This document shows positions 17,416 through 26,300 of a stretch of 64,000 bases of DNA, piece after piece (position 1 is the stretch's first letter; each line of letters opens with the position of its first letter). The notes beneath the pieces were generated by a model. The model had not been told where the DNA came from. It saw only the letters and a program-made list of their open reading frames with translations, and made no database searches. Source of the stretch: Pseudomonas simiae (GTDB lineage: Bacteria > Pseudomonadota > Gammaproteobacteria > Pseudomonadales > Pseudomonadaceae); assembly GCF_900111895.1 (NCBI RefSeq), contig NZ_FOKB01000002.1, positions 744,001-808,000 on the forward strand, in the 5' to 3' direction. Made by a program: the position numbers and the translations under genes.

Positions 17416-18170
17416 CACATGGCCGCCTTGAAGTGGCGTGCATAGCGCGGGCATAGCTCATCGCGCTTGAGCAGGATAAACACGTCGGCCACCTGGAAAT
17501 CTTCATCCCAGCACGGCTCGCCGCAGATCTTCGCCCCCAGGCGCATGTAAGCCTTGAGCAGTGGCGGCATTTCGGCGATCACGTTGGACGGCAGGTCCAG
17601 CGCCGGCAGGGGTTTTTTCGGTTCGGCGCGCAGGTGTTCATTGCACAGGTAGCGTTCGCGCAGGCGCTGCATGATCGCGTGAGCCTGGATGCCGCCGTCG
17701 TGCATCGGGATGCTCGCGCAGCCCATCAAGTAGCTGTAGCCACCCTGGTTGAGCACTTCGGCCAACTCGCCCCACAACACGGCAATGGTGCCACCGTTGC
17801 GGTAGGCCGGATCGACGCAAGTGCGGCCGATTTCCAGGATCGGGCCTTGCAGGTGGAGCAAGCCATGCAGGCTGAATTCTTCTTCGCTGTAGAACCGACC
17901 CAAGGTGCTGGCAGCCTGGTGGTCCAGCAAGCGAGTGGTGGCCACCAGTCGACCGCTGTTCAAGTCCCGCACGCCGATGTGGCTGCAGTGAACATCATAG
18001 TCATCCATGTCCAGGCCCAGTTCCGCGCCTTTCAGCTTGGCGTTGAATTCGCCGCTGAACACGTTGAACCGCAGGGCCTGGGCTTCCTGCAACGCCTGCG
18101 CGCCAACCAGGCGTTCGGCTTGCAGACGGCGTTCATTGCCGGTGTCGCTGATGCGGGCGATCTGAGTCAT
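17415..18170 (-). CDS. olsB: L-ornithine N-alpha-acyltransferase (ornithine lipid synthesis)
   Basis: 251 residues from the ATG at 18170 (RBS GGAGA), starting [24 protein letters not shown]-fold hemolysin-type acyltransferase that moves a 3-hydroxyacyl group from ACP to ornithine. Family features seen: [49 protein letters not shown] and [13 protein letters not shown]. It is translationally coupled to olsA. In pseudomonads olsBA is induced by phosphate starvation; a possible PhoB box lies upstream at 18266-18283. Confidence 0.92.
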   Translation of the reverse strand: MTQIARISDTGNERRLQAERLVGAQALQEAQALRFNVFSGEFNAKLKGAELGLDMDDYDVHCSHIGVRDLNSGRLVATTRLLDHQAASTLGRFYSEEEFSLHGLLHLQGPILEIGRTCVDPAYRNGGTIAVLWGELAEVLNQGGYSYLMGCASIPMHDGGIQAHAIMQRLRERYLCNEHLRAEPKKPLPALDLPSNVIAEMPPLLKAYMRLGAKICGEPCWDEDFQVADVFILLKRDELCPRYARHFKAAM

Positions 18171-18265
18171 GGCGAGTCTCCGAGTGCCGGCCACGATTTC
18201 GGCCGGTCGACTTTGTTGTCCAAAGTCAGGCTATGGAGGCCCGGTGTCATCTCCATGAAGTTATG

Positions 18266-18283
18266 GTGACGCTTGGATGACAG
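18266..18283 (-). promoter_or_regulatory. Possible PhoB box upstream of olsBA
   Basis: On the minus strand CTGTCAT-CCAA-GCGTCAC has two 7-base direct repeats 11 bases apart, the Pho-box layout (consensus CTGTCAT-N4-CTGTCAT). The first half is perfect and the second matches four of seven positions. It ends 95 bases upstream of the olsB ATG. I see no strong -10 at the expected distance. Confidence 0.45.
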
Positions 18284-18356
18284 CCCTCCATGTCGCAAAT
18301 CTGTCATCACCCTCGGCTAGGCTCGCGGGCTTGAATGCCCCCTTGAGTTTGCGTCC

Positions 18357-19430
18357 ATGGTCAGAGGCCTGTTGTGCGTTGCCCTGTTGTTCGTCACCGT
18401 TGCCGCTTACGCCGAAACCTGGCCCGATAAGGAATGGGCCAAGGGCACACCGCTCTCGGGTCCCGCAGTTGATGCTCTGGATGCTTACGCTTTTCCGGCG
18501 CGAGACGACGCCACCCGCCAAGGCATCCGCACTGACGCATTGTTGGTGATCCGCGACGGCCAGGTCATCTACGAACGCTACGCCACGCCCACCACCGCCA
18601 GCACTCCGCACCTCACCTGGTCCGTCAGCAAAAGCCTGATGGCGACCGTGCTGGGCGTGGCCTACGGCGAAAACCGCTTCAAATTGACCGACCCCGCCGC
18701 GCGTTTTTACCCGCCAATGAAGCAGCACCCGACTGTGACCATGGCCGACTTGCTGCACTGGGCCTCGGGCCTCGACTGGCAGGAAGACTATGAATACGCG
18801 CCACTGAAATCTTCGGTGGTGGCGATGCTTTACACCCGTGGCCGCGGCGACATGGCTGACTTTGCCGCCGATACCGAGGCCGCCACTGCACCGGGCCAGG
18901 TGTTCCGGTACTCCAGCGGTGACACCAATATCCTGTCCGCCACCCTGAAAGGCATGCTCGGGCATAAGGCGTATATGAGTTACCCGTGGGATGCGTTGTT
19001 CAAGCCATTGGGGATCCGCAACGCCACCTGGGAAACCGACGCCGATGAAACCTTCGTCGCTTCCTCTTACGCCTACCTCACGGCTCGCGACCTGGCGCGT
19101 GTCGGCCTGTTGATGGCACGGGACGGCCGTTGGGGGGAACACCAGTTGCTGCCCAAAGACTGGGTTGCCTTCAACCGTCAGCCGTTCGATAAGTACAAGG
19201 CCGGCCAGGACGAAGCCGTTCCCGGCGGTCACTGGTGGCTTAACCAAGGTGCGCCACGGCCCTGGCCAGACGCCCCCGCCGACACCTTTGCGGCCCTCGG
19301 CCATTGGGGTCAGGCGCTGTTTGTGATGCCTGAAGAACATCTGGTGATCGTACGCTACGGCGACGACCGCGACGGCAGCTATCGCCACAACGAACTGCTC
19401 AAACGCGTGCTTGCGGCGGTGCAGCCATGA
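18357..19430 (+). CDS. Serine hydrolase of the beta-lactamase/class C family, exported
   Basis: 357 residues with a Sec signal peptide (MVRGLLCVALLFVTVAAYAE). The SxxK catalytic tetrad SVSK is at 89-92 (HLTWSVSKSLMA), followed by a YSSGDTN segment in the place of the second conserved Tyr motif and GHWGQALFVMPEEHLVIVRYG near the C-terminus in the place of the KTG-type strand. The fold is that of penicillin-binding protein/EstB-type esterases; beta-lactam hydrolysis should not be assumed. The stop overlaps the next small gene by four bases. Confidence 0.85.
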   Translation: MVRGLLCVALLFVTVAAYAETWPDKEWAKGTPLSGPAVDALDAYAFPARDDATRQGIRTDALLVIRDGQVIYERYATPTTASTPHLTWSVSKSLMATVLGVAYGENRFKLTDPAARFYPPMKQHPTVTMADLLHWASGLDWQEDYEYAPLKSSVVAMLYTRGRGDMADFAADTEAATAPGQVFRYSSGDTNILSATLKGMLGHKAYMSYPWDALFKPLGIRNATWETDADETFVASSYAYLTARDLARVGLLMARDGRWGEHQLLPKDWVAFNRQPFDKYKAGQDEAVPGGHWWLNQGAPRPWPDAPADTFAALGHWGQALFVMPEEHLVIVRYGDDRDGSYRHNELLKRVLAAVQP

Positions 19431-19741
19431 TCCGTCGTCGTCCGTTTACCAGCCTGTTTCTGCTGCTGTTGCTCGCCCTGCTGGGGTGGATCTGGCACGA
19501 GCGCGTCAACCTGCAAGCTTTCCCCGACATCATCGCGGCGTATACGGCCAAGGAGTATTGCTCGTGTCGGTATGTGGCGAACAACCCGGCGGAGTATTGC
19601 CGGGGGTATGTGAAGCAGTACGTGCCCACCAGTGCCTTTACCGATAACCCCGAGCGCAGTGAAGTCACGGCCAGCGGTTTGGGGCGTACGCACAGTGCAC
19701 GGTGGTTGGGGGATCGGCAGGGCTGCCGCTTGAACCCCTGA
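19427..19741 (+). CDS. Small membrane-anchored or exported Cys-containing protein, unknown function
   Basis: 104 residues. A single N-terminal hydrophobic segment (FTSLFLLLLLALLGWIW, about 7-23) is a signal anchor or uncleaved signal. The remainder carries four cysteines (CSC, EYCRG, QGC) that could form disulfides in the periplasm. The start ATGA overlaps the stop of the serine hydrolase, so the two are translationally coupled and likely work together. I recall similar small neighbours in other pseudomonads but no characterised function. A REPIN follows. Confidence 0.75.
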   Translation: MIRRRPFTSLFLLLLLALLGWIWHERVNLQAFPDIIAAYTAKEYCSCRYVANNPAEYCRGYVKQYVPTSAFTDNPERSEVTASGLGRTHSARWLGDRQGCRLNP

Positions 19742-19757
19742 CACACCGCGACCCCAT

Positions 19758-19845
19758 GTGGGAGCTGGCTTGCCTGCGATGATGGCGGCACAGGCGATAG
19801 TGATGTTGACTGACCTGCCGCTATCGCAGGCAAGCCAGCTCCCAC
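19758..19845. repeat. REPIN-like inverted pair, GCTGGCTTGCCTGCGAT type
   Basis: GTGGGAGCTGGCTTGCCTGC is mirrored by GCAGGCAAGCCAGCTCCCAC, a perfect 20-base inverted pair. It sits 16 bases past the stop of the small Cys protein, between it and the convergent DUF3077-like gene. Confidence 0.9.
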
Positions 19846-19924
19846 AGGGGATTTGCACTAATCATTGGAAATGAGAGAAGCACTGGTAGGCGCCCGATGC
19901 ACTGCATCGGGCGCGAACGACTTA

Positions 19925-20215
19925 CTACGTGGCTGGGCTGCCAGGTTGCATAGCCAACAGCAGATCATCAATGATCGCTTTGCCCATTTCACCCAAATAG
20001 TGCGAGGCGAAAGCGAACTTCTCCGCCTTGGGGTCCATGGCGGCCTCAAGCGAGAGCATTTTTGCGTAATAAAGCACGTGCGAGGCGTGTTCAAGGGCTT
20101 CCAGCAGCGGAACCCCTGCGTTGACACGGAACACTTTCAAATGGCTTTTGTTTTCTCCGCAATCTGCAAAGGTCGCGGCGCCGATAGTTTCGGCTGAGGG
20201 TATTTCGTACGGCAT
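19925..20215 (-). CDS. DUF3077/DUF6124-like small protein
   Basis: 96 residues from the ATG at 20215, preceded by AAGGAG seven bases upstream, which decides the start over a longer in-frame option. The protein begins MPYEIPSAETIG and contains LKVFRVNAGVPLLEALEHAS, a pattern I associate with the DUF3077 family common in Pseudomonas. Two helices follow (AAMDPKAEKFAFASHYLGEM). Function is unknown. The 288 bases upstream to yceI hold no other gene that I can support. Confidence 0.75.
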   Translation of the reverse strand: MPYEIPSAETIGAATFADCGENKSHLKVFRVNAGVPLLEALEHASHVLYYAKMLSLEAAMDPKAEKFAFASHYLGEMGKAIIDDLLLAMQPGSPAT

Positions 20216-20503
20216 AGCTTGCTCCTTTGGTACAACCAAAAAGAGCTGCCAGTCACGATTCCAAGCGTGGGGGGGGCAGCTGTACGCAGGTTGGAATCCG
20301 AGAAGAAGCAACTCGGCAGGCACAAGGCCTCCCACGTACAGTCGCCATAAAGCACAAACAGCAGGCACAAAAAAGCGCCGACTAATTGTTTGACGACGCT
20401 GTAGCGTTCTTTCCCGGGATTCCACGCCCGCTCATCACAGACTTTGCTTCCGCTCCAATGGACGGTTAAGGTTCGTTCAGGTTTTTCGCCCCGCGAGTTT
20501 TCA

Positions 20504-21094
20504 ATGTTCAACGCTTCTGTGATCAAACCCCTGGCCTTCGCCCTCTTGGCCGCCGCCGCTGTGCCTGCCCATGCCGACTGGTATCTGGATAACGAGTCCT
20601 CGCGCCTGTCGTTCGTCACCACCAAGAACACCGAAATCGCCGAAGTGCAGCGCTTCCTGGTGTTGCACGGCAAAGTCGACAGCAAGGGCGCGGCGCAACT
20701 GGAGGTGGAGCTGGAGTCGGTCAACAGCGGCGTTCCGCTGCGCGACGAGCGCATGCGCAATCAGTTGTTCGAGATCAAGACGTTTCCAGACGCGCTGATC
20801 AACGCGCAGATCAACCTGCAACCGATCAACGATTTGGCCCCTGGTGCGCAATTGGAATTGCGCCTGCCGTTGTCCGTGACCCTGCACGGCAAGACCCAGA
20901 CCTACAGCGCCGAGCTGCTGGCGACGCGCCTGGATGACCGGCGTTTCCAGGTGGTGACCCTGGAACCGCTGGTGGTGCATGCCGAGGACTTCGACCTGGC
21001 GCCGGGCGTGGCAGCGTTGCGCAAGGCGGCGGGGCTCAAGTCGATCAGTCTGTCGGTGCCGGTGGGTGCGGTGCTGATTTTCACGGCGCGCTGA
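20504..21094 (+). CDS. YceI-family periplasmic protein
   Basis: 196 residues from the ATG at 20504, the start that gives the signal peptide ending VPAHA-DW. The YceI lipocalin-like fold binds isoprenoid or amphiphilic ligands. Features seen: DWYLDNESSRLSFVTTKNTE, the conserved RDERMRNQLFEIKTFP (helix and strand), LSVTLHGKTQTYSAEL, and a C-terminal strand. The stop is 1 base before the clsB start, so the two are likely co-transcribed. Confidence 0.88.
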   Translation: MFNASVIKPLAFALLAAAAVPAHADWYLDNESSRLSFVTTKNTEIAEVQRFLVLHGKVDSKGAAQLEVELESVNSGVPLRDERMRNQLFEIKTFPDALINAQINLQPINDLAPGAQLELRLPLSVTLHGKTQTYSAELLATRLDDRRFQVVTLEPLVVHAEDFDLAPGVAALRKAAGLKSISLSVPVGAVLIFTAR

Positions 21095-21095
21095 C

Positions 21096-22253
21096 ATGAG
21101 CGGCGCGGTGTTCCCATGGCGCAGCGCCAACCGTTTCGAATTGCTGATCGATGGGCCGAATTTTTTTCCGCAGATGCTGGTGGGCATTGCCCGCGCCGAG
21201 CGGCAGGTCGAGCTGGAGTTGTACCTGGTGGAAGCCGGTGCCTGCGCCGAAGCGATGGTGCAGGCACTGGTCCTCGCCGCTGAACGCGGCGTGCGGGTGC
21301 GCTGCCTGTTCGATGATTACGGCAGCCTGGCGTTTACCCTCGGGTTGCGCAAACGCTTGACGGACGCGGGTGTGGAGCTGCGTTTCTACAACCGCCTGAA
21401 TTGGCGCCGCTGGATGCGCAACCTGTACCGCGATCATCGCAAACTGCTGCTGATCGACCAGGACATGGCCTTTGTGGGCGGCACCGGGGTGACCGATGAA
21501 TTCTGGACGCCAGGCAACGACAGCGCCGACTGGCATGAAGTCATGGTGCAGATCAGCGGGCCGCTGGTTTTGGACTGGCAGGCGCTGTTCGATCGCCAAT
21601 GGCATGCCAATGCAGCTCGTCGGGAGTGGAAACCCGCCACCCATTTCGGTTTGCCGCGGTTGCCCAAGGTGCCGGCGACGGGCCCCGGCCTGGGTCGGGT
21701 GGCCTATGCCGATGCCCGCCAGCACCGCGATATCCTGCAATCGCTGATCCGCGCCTTGAACAGCAGCCAGCAGCGTATCTGGCTGGCCACACCGTACTTC
21801 CTGCCGACCTGGAGCGTGCGCCGTGCCTTGCGCCGTGCCGCCGGGCGCGGCGTCGACGTGCGTTTGTTGCTCACCGGCCCGCGCACCGATCACCCGTCCG
21901 TGCGTTACGCCGGCCACCGTTATTACCCGCGCTTGCTGCGTTCGTGCGTGCAGATCTTTGAATACCAGCCGTGCTTCCTGCACTTGAAAATGGTGCTGGT
22001 GGACGATTGGGTAAGCATCGGCTCGTGCAACTTTGATCACTGGAATTTGCGCTTCAACCTGGAAGCCAACCTGGAAGCGCTGGACCCGGCATTGACCGAG
22101 GCCGTGGCGGACAGTTTCGAACGGGATTTTGCCCAGAGCCAGGCGGTCAGCCTGGAGGCGTGGAAGTCGCGGCCGTTGTGGCGGCGGGTGAAGCAGCGGG
22201 TGTGGGGCTGGATTGATCGGTTGGTGGTCAACTTGCTCGACCGACGCGGCTAA
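21096..22253 (+). CDS. clsB: Cardiolipin synthase (ClsB type), phospholipase D superfamily
   Basis: 385 residues with two HKD motifs: YRDHRKLLLIDQDMAFVGG (about 110-128) and FLHLKMVLVDDWVSIGS (about 290-306). The short form without N-terminal transmembrane helices and the opening NRFELLIDGPNFFPQML match ClsB rather than ClsA. It joins phosphatidyl groups to make cardiolipin at the inner membrane. ATG starts directly after the yceI stop. A REPIN follows the stop. Confidence 0.88.
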   Translation: MSGAVFPWRSANRFELLIDGPNFFPQMLVGIARAERQVELELYLVEAGACAEAMVQALVLAAERGVRVRCLFDDYGSLAFTLGLRKRLTDAGVELRFYNRLNWRRWMRNLYRDHRKLLLIDQDMAFVGGTGVTDEFWTPGNDSADWHEVMVQISGPLVLDWQALFDRQWHANAARREWKPATHFGLPRLPKVPATGPGLGRVAYADARQHRDILQSLIRALNSSQQRIWLATPYFLPTWSVRRALRRAAGRGVDVRLLLTGPRTDHPSVRYAGHRYYPRLLRSCVQIFEYQPCFLHLKMVLVDDWVSIGSCNFDHWNLRFNLEANLEALDPALTEAVADSFERDFAQSQAVSLEAWKSRPLWRRVKQRVWGWIDRLVVNLLDRRG

Positions 22254-22274
22254 TCAGGTCAACTCGATCGAAAT

Positions 22275-22362
22275 GTGGGAGCGGGCTTGCTCGCGAAGGC
22301 TGCGTGTCAGTTACTAAAATCAGCGACTGATCCACCGCATTCGCGAGCACGCCCGCTCCCAC
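22275..22362. repeat. REPIN-like inverted pair, GCGGGCTTGCTCGCGAA type
   Basis: GTGGGAGCGGGCTTGCTCGC and GCGAGCACGCCCGCTCCCAC form imperfect inverted arms with one change. It lies between convergent clsB and bglX. Confidence 0.88.
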
Positions 22363-22383
22363 ATGTTCTGACCGCGTCAGGCG

Positions 22384-24675
22384 TTAGAGCAGTTCGAAGG
22401 TCTGCTGCTGCACATCCTGGGAATCCAACCCGATCTGCACATTGAACTCACCCGGCTCTGCCGCGAATTTGAGCTGGGTATTGTAGAACTTCAAGTCCTC
22501 CTCGGTGATGGTGAAGTGCAGCGTGCGCTCTTCACCCGCCTTGAGCATGACCTTCTGGAAGTTCTTCAGCTCCTTGATCGGGCGGATCATCGAGCCGGCC
22601 ACGTCTTGGATGTACAGCTGGACGACGGTTTCCCCATCCACCTTGCCGGTGTTTTTCACGGTGACACTGGCATCGAGCTTGCCGGTCTTGTTCAGCGTGG
22701 TGGACGACAGCGCCATGTCCGACAGGCTGAACGTGGTGTAGCTCAAGCCATATCCGAACGGGAACAGCGGCCCGGTGGTGTCATCGAAGTACTGCGAGGT
22801 GTAGTTGCCCGGCTTGCCTGGGGTGAACGGCCGGCCGATGGTCAGGTGGTTGTAGTAGGTGGGAATCTGCCCCACCGAGCGTGGGAAGGTGATCGGCAGC
22901 TTGCCTGACGGGTTGTAGTCACCAAACAGCACGTCGGCAATCGCGTTGCCGCCTTCGGTGCCGGCGAACCAGGTTTCCAGGATCGCGTCGGCCTGTTGGT
23001 TCTCTTCGAGGATCGACAGTGGACGGCCGTTCATCAGCACCAACACCAGCGGCTTGCCGGTAGCCTTCAGGGCCTTGATCAGGTCGCGCTGGCTCTGCGG
23101 GATGTTCAGGTCGGTGCGGCTCGAGGATTCGTGGGACATGCCACGGGACTCACCCACGGCGGCGACCACCACATCGGCCTCCTTGGCGGCCTTGACCGCT
23201 TCGTCGATCATCACCTGGGCAGGGCGGGTGTCATCCACCACTTCAGGGGCATCGAAGTTGAGGAAGTTCAGGTAGTCGACCACGGCCTTATCCTGGGTGA
23301 TGTTGGCGCCACGGGCATAGATGATCTTGCCTTTTTCGCCAATCACCGCGTTGAGGCCGTCGAGCAGGGTGACCGATTGTTCCGGTTTGCCGGCAGCGGC
23401 CCAACTGCCCATCATGTCGATCGGCGCCTTGGCCAGCGGGCCGACCAGGGCGATGGTCGCTGATTTTTTCAGCGGCAGGGTGTTGTTCTGGTTTTTCAGC
23501 AGCACCAGGCTGCGGCGCGCGATGTCGCGGGCTTCTGCGCGGTGCAGGCGGCTTTCGGCGTAGGTGTCGGCCGGGTCGTCCTCGGCTTTGCCGATACGCA
23601 GGTAGGGGTCCTTGAACAGGCCCATGTCGTACTTGGCGCCGAGCACTTCGCGAACGGCGTTATCAATGTCGCTCTGTTCGATCTCGCCGGACTTGAGCAG
23701 CCCCGGCAATTCCTTGCCGTACAGCGAGTCGTTCATGCTCATGTCGATGCCGGCCTTGATTGCCAGCTTGGCGGCTTCGCGCCCATCCTTGGCCACGCCG
23801 TGCTTGATCAGTTCGAAGATTGCGCCATGGTCGCTCACGGCCAGGCCCTTGAAGCCCCAGTCCTTGCGCAGCAGGTCGTTCATCAGCCAGGTGTTGGCGG
23901 TGGCGGGTACGCCGTTGATCGAGTTCAGCGCCACCATCACGCCGCCGGAACCGGCCTTGATCGCCGCGTGGTACGGCGGCAGGTAGTCCTGGTACATCTT
24001 GACCGGGCTCATGTCGACCACGTTGTAATCGCGGCCGCCTTCCACCGCGCCGTACAGGGCGAAGTGCTTGACGCTGGCCATGATGCTGTCGGCATTCGCG
24101 GGGCTCACGCCCTGGAACGCCTTGACCATCACTTCGGCAATGCGCGAGACCAGGTAGGTGTCTTCACCGAAGCCCTCGGACGTACGACCCCAGCGTGGGT
24201 CGCGGGAGATGTCGACCATCGGCGCGAAGGTGATGTCGAGGCTGTCGGCGGCGGCTTCCTGGGCGGCGATCCGCCCGGAGCGGCCGATGGCGTCCATGTC
24301 CCAGCTGGAGGCAAGCGCCAGGCTGATCGGGAAAATTGTGCGGTGGCCGTGGATCACGTCGTAGGCGAAGAACATCGGGATCTTCAGGCGGCTGCGCATG
24401 GCCGCGTCCTGCATCGGACGGTTTTCCGGGCGGGTGATGGAGTTGAACGTGCCGCCGATGCGACCGGCGGCGATTTCCTTGCGGATCAGCTCACGGGGCA
24501 TCTCGGGGCCGATGCTGATCAGGCGCAATTGGCCGATCTTTTCATCCAGGGTCATCTGCTTGAGCAGGTCGCTGACGAAGGCGTCCTTGTCTTTAAGCGC
24601 AGCAGGCTTTGTTTCTGCCCAGACGGGATGGGTGGCCAGAGTGGCAACAAGGCCGAGCAAACACAGCTTCTTCAT
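22384..24675 (-). CDS. bglX: Periplasmic beta-glucosidase, glycoside hydrolase family 3
   Basis: 763 residues from the ATG at 24675 (RBS AAGGA), beginning the signal peptide MKKLCLLGLVATLATHPVWA. GH3 N-domain: MTLDEKIGQLRLI, FAPMVDISRDPRWGRTSEGFGED, SVKHFALYGA, and the nucleophile Asp282 in GLAVSDHGAIFEL. The GH3 C-domain and a fibronectin III-like C-terminus follow (PFGYGLSYTTFSLSD). Same size as E. coli BglX. It hydrolyses beta-glucosides and cello-oligosaccharides in the periplasm. The gene is alone, divergent from lemA. Confidence 0.93.
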   Translation of the reverse strand: MKKLCLLGLVATLATHPVWAETKPAALKDKDAFVSDLLKQMTLDEKIGQLRLISIGPEMPRELIRKEIAAGRIGGTFNSITRPENRPMQDAAMRSRLKIPMFFAYDVIHGHRTIFPISLALASSWDMDAIGRSGRIAAQEAAADSLDITFAPMVDISRDPRWGRTSEGFGEDTYLVSRIAEVMVKAFQGVSPANADSIMASVKHFALYGAVEGGRDYNVVDMSPVKMYQDYLPPYHAAIKAGSGGVMVALNSINGVPATANTWLMNDLLRKDWGFKGLAVSDHGAIFELIKHGVAKDGREAAKLAIKAGIDMSMNDSLYGKELPGLLKSGEIEQSDIDNAVREVLGAKYDMGLFKDPYLRIGKAEDDPADTYAESRLHRAEARDIARRSLVLLKNQNNTLPLKKSATIALVGPLAKAPIDMMGSWAAAGKPEQSVTLLDGLNAVIGEKGKIIYARGANITQDKAVVDYLNFLNFDAPEVVDDTRPAQVMIDEAVKAAKEADVVVAAVGESRGMSHESSSRTDLNIPQSQRDLIKALKATGKPLVLVLMNGRPLSILEENQQADAILETWFAGTEGGNAIADVLFGDYNPSGKLPITFPRSVGQIPTYYNHLTIGRPFTPGKPGNYTSQYFDDTTGPLFPFGYGLSYTTFSLSDMALSSTTLNKTGKLDASVTVKNTGKVDGETVVQLYIQDVAGSMIRPIKELKNFQKVMLKAGEERTLHFTITEEDLKFYNTQLKFAAEPGEFNVQIGLDSQDVQQQTFELL

Positions 24676-24913
24676 GAATATCCTTTTTCGGCTCACTGCA
24701 CAGCAATTACGCTGATCGGCCAAAATGTGGGGAGCGTCTATTGTTGTTCGGGTGTTGTTCAGATAAATGCAGCACACTCTGAACTCTTTTTCGCGCTGGG
24801 CATCTTTGTAGCTGATTGGTTCGATGCATTCCAGTGGTGGCGGATTATGCCCCAAGCGCGCGGTGTATAGGGTTAGTCGTAACATTCCATCAAGATTGGG
24901 CAGGAGAAACACC

Positions 24914-25525
24914 ATGCAAGCAGCACAAGGTTACCGCTGGGGCTTGAAAGCCGCGGCGCTGCTATTGATCAGCACAGTGCTGAGCGGTTGTGGCATCAAT
25001 AACATCCCGACCCTGGACGAACAGGCCAAAGCCGCCTGGGGTCAGGTGCAAAACCAATACCAACGCCGCGCCGACCTGATCCCCAACCTGGTGGAAGTGG
25101 TCAAGGGCTACGCTGCCCATGAGCAGGACACCCTCACCGCCGTGATTGAAGCACGGGCCAAGGCCACCTCGATCCAAGTGGATGCGAGCACCCTCGACAA
25201 TCCGGAAAAACTCAAGCAGTTCCAACAGGCCCAGGACGGTTTGAGCGGTGCACTCAGCCGCTTGATGGTGGTGTCCGAGCGGTACCCGGACCTGAAGGCC
25301 AACCAGAACTTCCTGGCCCTGCAATCCCAGCTTGAAGGCACTGAAAACCGTATCGCCGTGGCCCGCCGCGACTTTATCCAGGCAGTGCAGGCCTACAACA
25401 CCGAGATCCGCACCTTCCCGGGCCGCCTGTGGCACAGCGTGATGTACAGCGACTTGCCGATCCGCGCCACGTTTGAAGCCACCAGCGCCGATGCCGATAA
25501 AGCGCCGCAAGTGAAGTTCAAATAA
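24914..25525 (+). CDS. lemA: LemA-family lipoprotein
   Basis: 203 residues from the ATG at 24914, with RBS CAGGAG. Lipoprotein signal ending LSGC (Cys26). The conserved LemA core is clear: NIPTLDEQAKAAWGQVQNQY, RRADLIPNLVEVVKGYA (about 56-72) and the C-terminal coiled part QAVQAYNTEIRTFPGRLWH. It is first in a lemA-TPM-TPM set, a gene order common in bacteria. The role of LemA is not settled; membrane or envelope stress is often proposed. Confidence 0.92.
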   Translation: MQAAQGYRWGLKAAALLLISTVLSGCGINNIPTLDEQAKAAWGQVQNQYQRRADLIPNLVEVVKGYAAHEQDTLTAVIEARAKATSIQVDASTLDNPEKLKQFQQAQDGLSGALSRLMVVSERYPDLKANQNFLALQSQLEGTENRIAVARRDFIQAVQAYNTEIRTFPGRLWHSVMYSDLPIRATFEATSADADKAPQVKFK

Positions 25526-25543
25526 GGCTGCACTGAGGTGTCG

Positions 25544-26272
25544 ATGCGTTTATTACGGATAGGCCTGGCGCTGTGGTTGTTGGCCTGCGTGGGCGTGGCC
25601 CAGGCGGCGCTGAGCTTCCCGGCGTTGAGCGGGCGGGTGGTGGACACCGCCCAGATGATCGACCCGGCGGTGCGCGAGCAGATTACCCAGCAATTGCAGG
25701 CACTGGAGCAAACCCGTGGCGACCAGATCGTGGTGGTCACGGTGCCAGACCTGCAGGGCGTGCCCATTGAGGATTACGGTTATCAACTCGGCCGCCAATG
25801 GGGCATCGGCCAGAAGGGCAAGGATAACGGCGCGCTGTTGATCGTCGCCCGGGATGAGCGCAAATTGCGCATCGAAGTCGGCTATGGCCTCGAAGGCACG
25901 CTGACCGATGCGCAGTCCTGGGTGATCATCAACCAAGTGATCGCGCCTAAGTTCAAGGCCGGTAATTACAGCCAGGGCATCAGCGACGGCGTTTCGGCGA
26001 TGGTGCAGGTGGTGGGCGGCGAGCCGCTGGCCGTGCCGGCGCATGTGGCGGATGCCAACTTTGCCAAGGATAATCCCGGGTTTTCCATTGGCCTGTTTAT
26101 CCTGCTGATCGGCGTGTTGTGGCTGTGCAATCGCATGGGGCTGCCGGTGGGCGCTATCTTGCTGGCGATTCTCAGCAGCAGCGGCCGTGGCGGTGGTGGC
26201 GGGGGCGGCGGTGGTGGTTTCCGGGGCGGCGGTGGCGGCTTTGGCGGCGGCGGGGCTTCAGGCGGCTGGTGA
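25544..26272 (+). CDS. TPM-domain protein (YgcG type) with Gly-rich tail
   Basis: 242 residues. I prefer the ATG at 25544, with GAGG five bases upstream, to a GTG at 25538. Signal peptide ends VAQAAL; the TPM_phosphatase domain runs about 25-150 (GRVVDTAQMIDPAVREQI, DQIVVVTVPDLQG, NGALLIVARDERKLRIEVGYGLEG). A transmembrane helix follows (FSIGLFILLIGVLWLCN) and the end is almost only Gly with FRGG and FGGG, finishing ASGGW. It partners with lemA upstream. The tail is typical of YgcG proteins. Confidence 0.9.
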   Translation: MRLLRIGLALWLLACVGVAQAALSFPALSGRVVDTAQMIDPAVREQITQQLQALEQTRGDQIVVVTVPDLQGVPIEDYGYQLGRQWGIGQKGKDNGALLIVARDERKLRIEVGYGLEGTLTDAQSWVIINQVIAPKFKAGNYSQGISDGVSAMVQVVGGEPLAVPAHVADANFAKDNPGFSIGLFILLIGVLWLCNRMGLPVGAILLAILSSSGRGGGGGGGGGGFRGGGGGFGGGGASGGW

Positions 26273-26300
26273 TGATAATAATGAGAGAGCAACGACAACC

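Noticed and set aside
18301..18318. Second Pho box for the plus strand
   Set aside because: CTGTCAT is perfect but the next repeat reads CTCGGCT, which does not match. Only the minus-strand site is listed as a feature.
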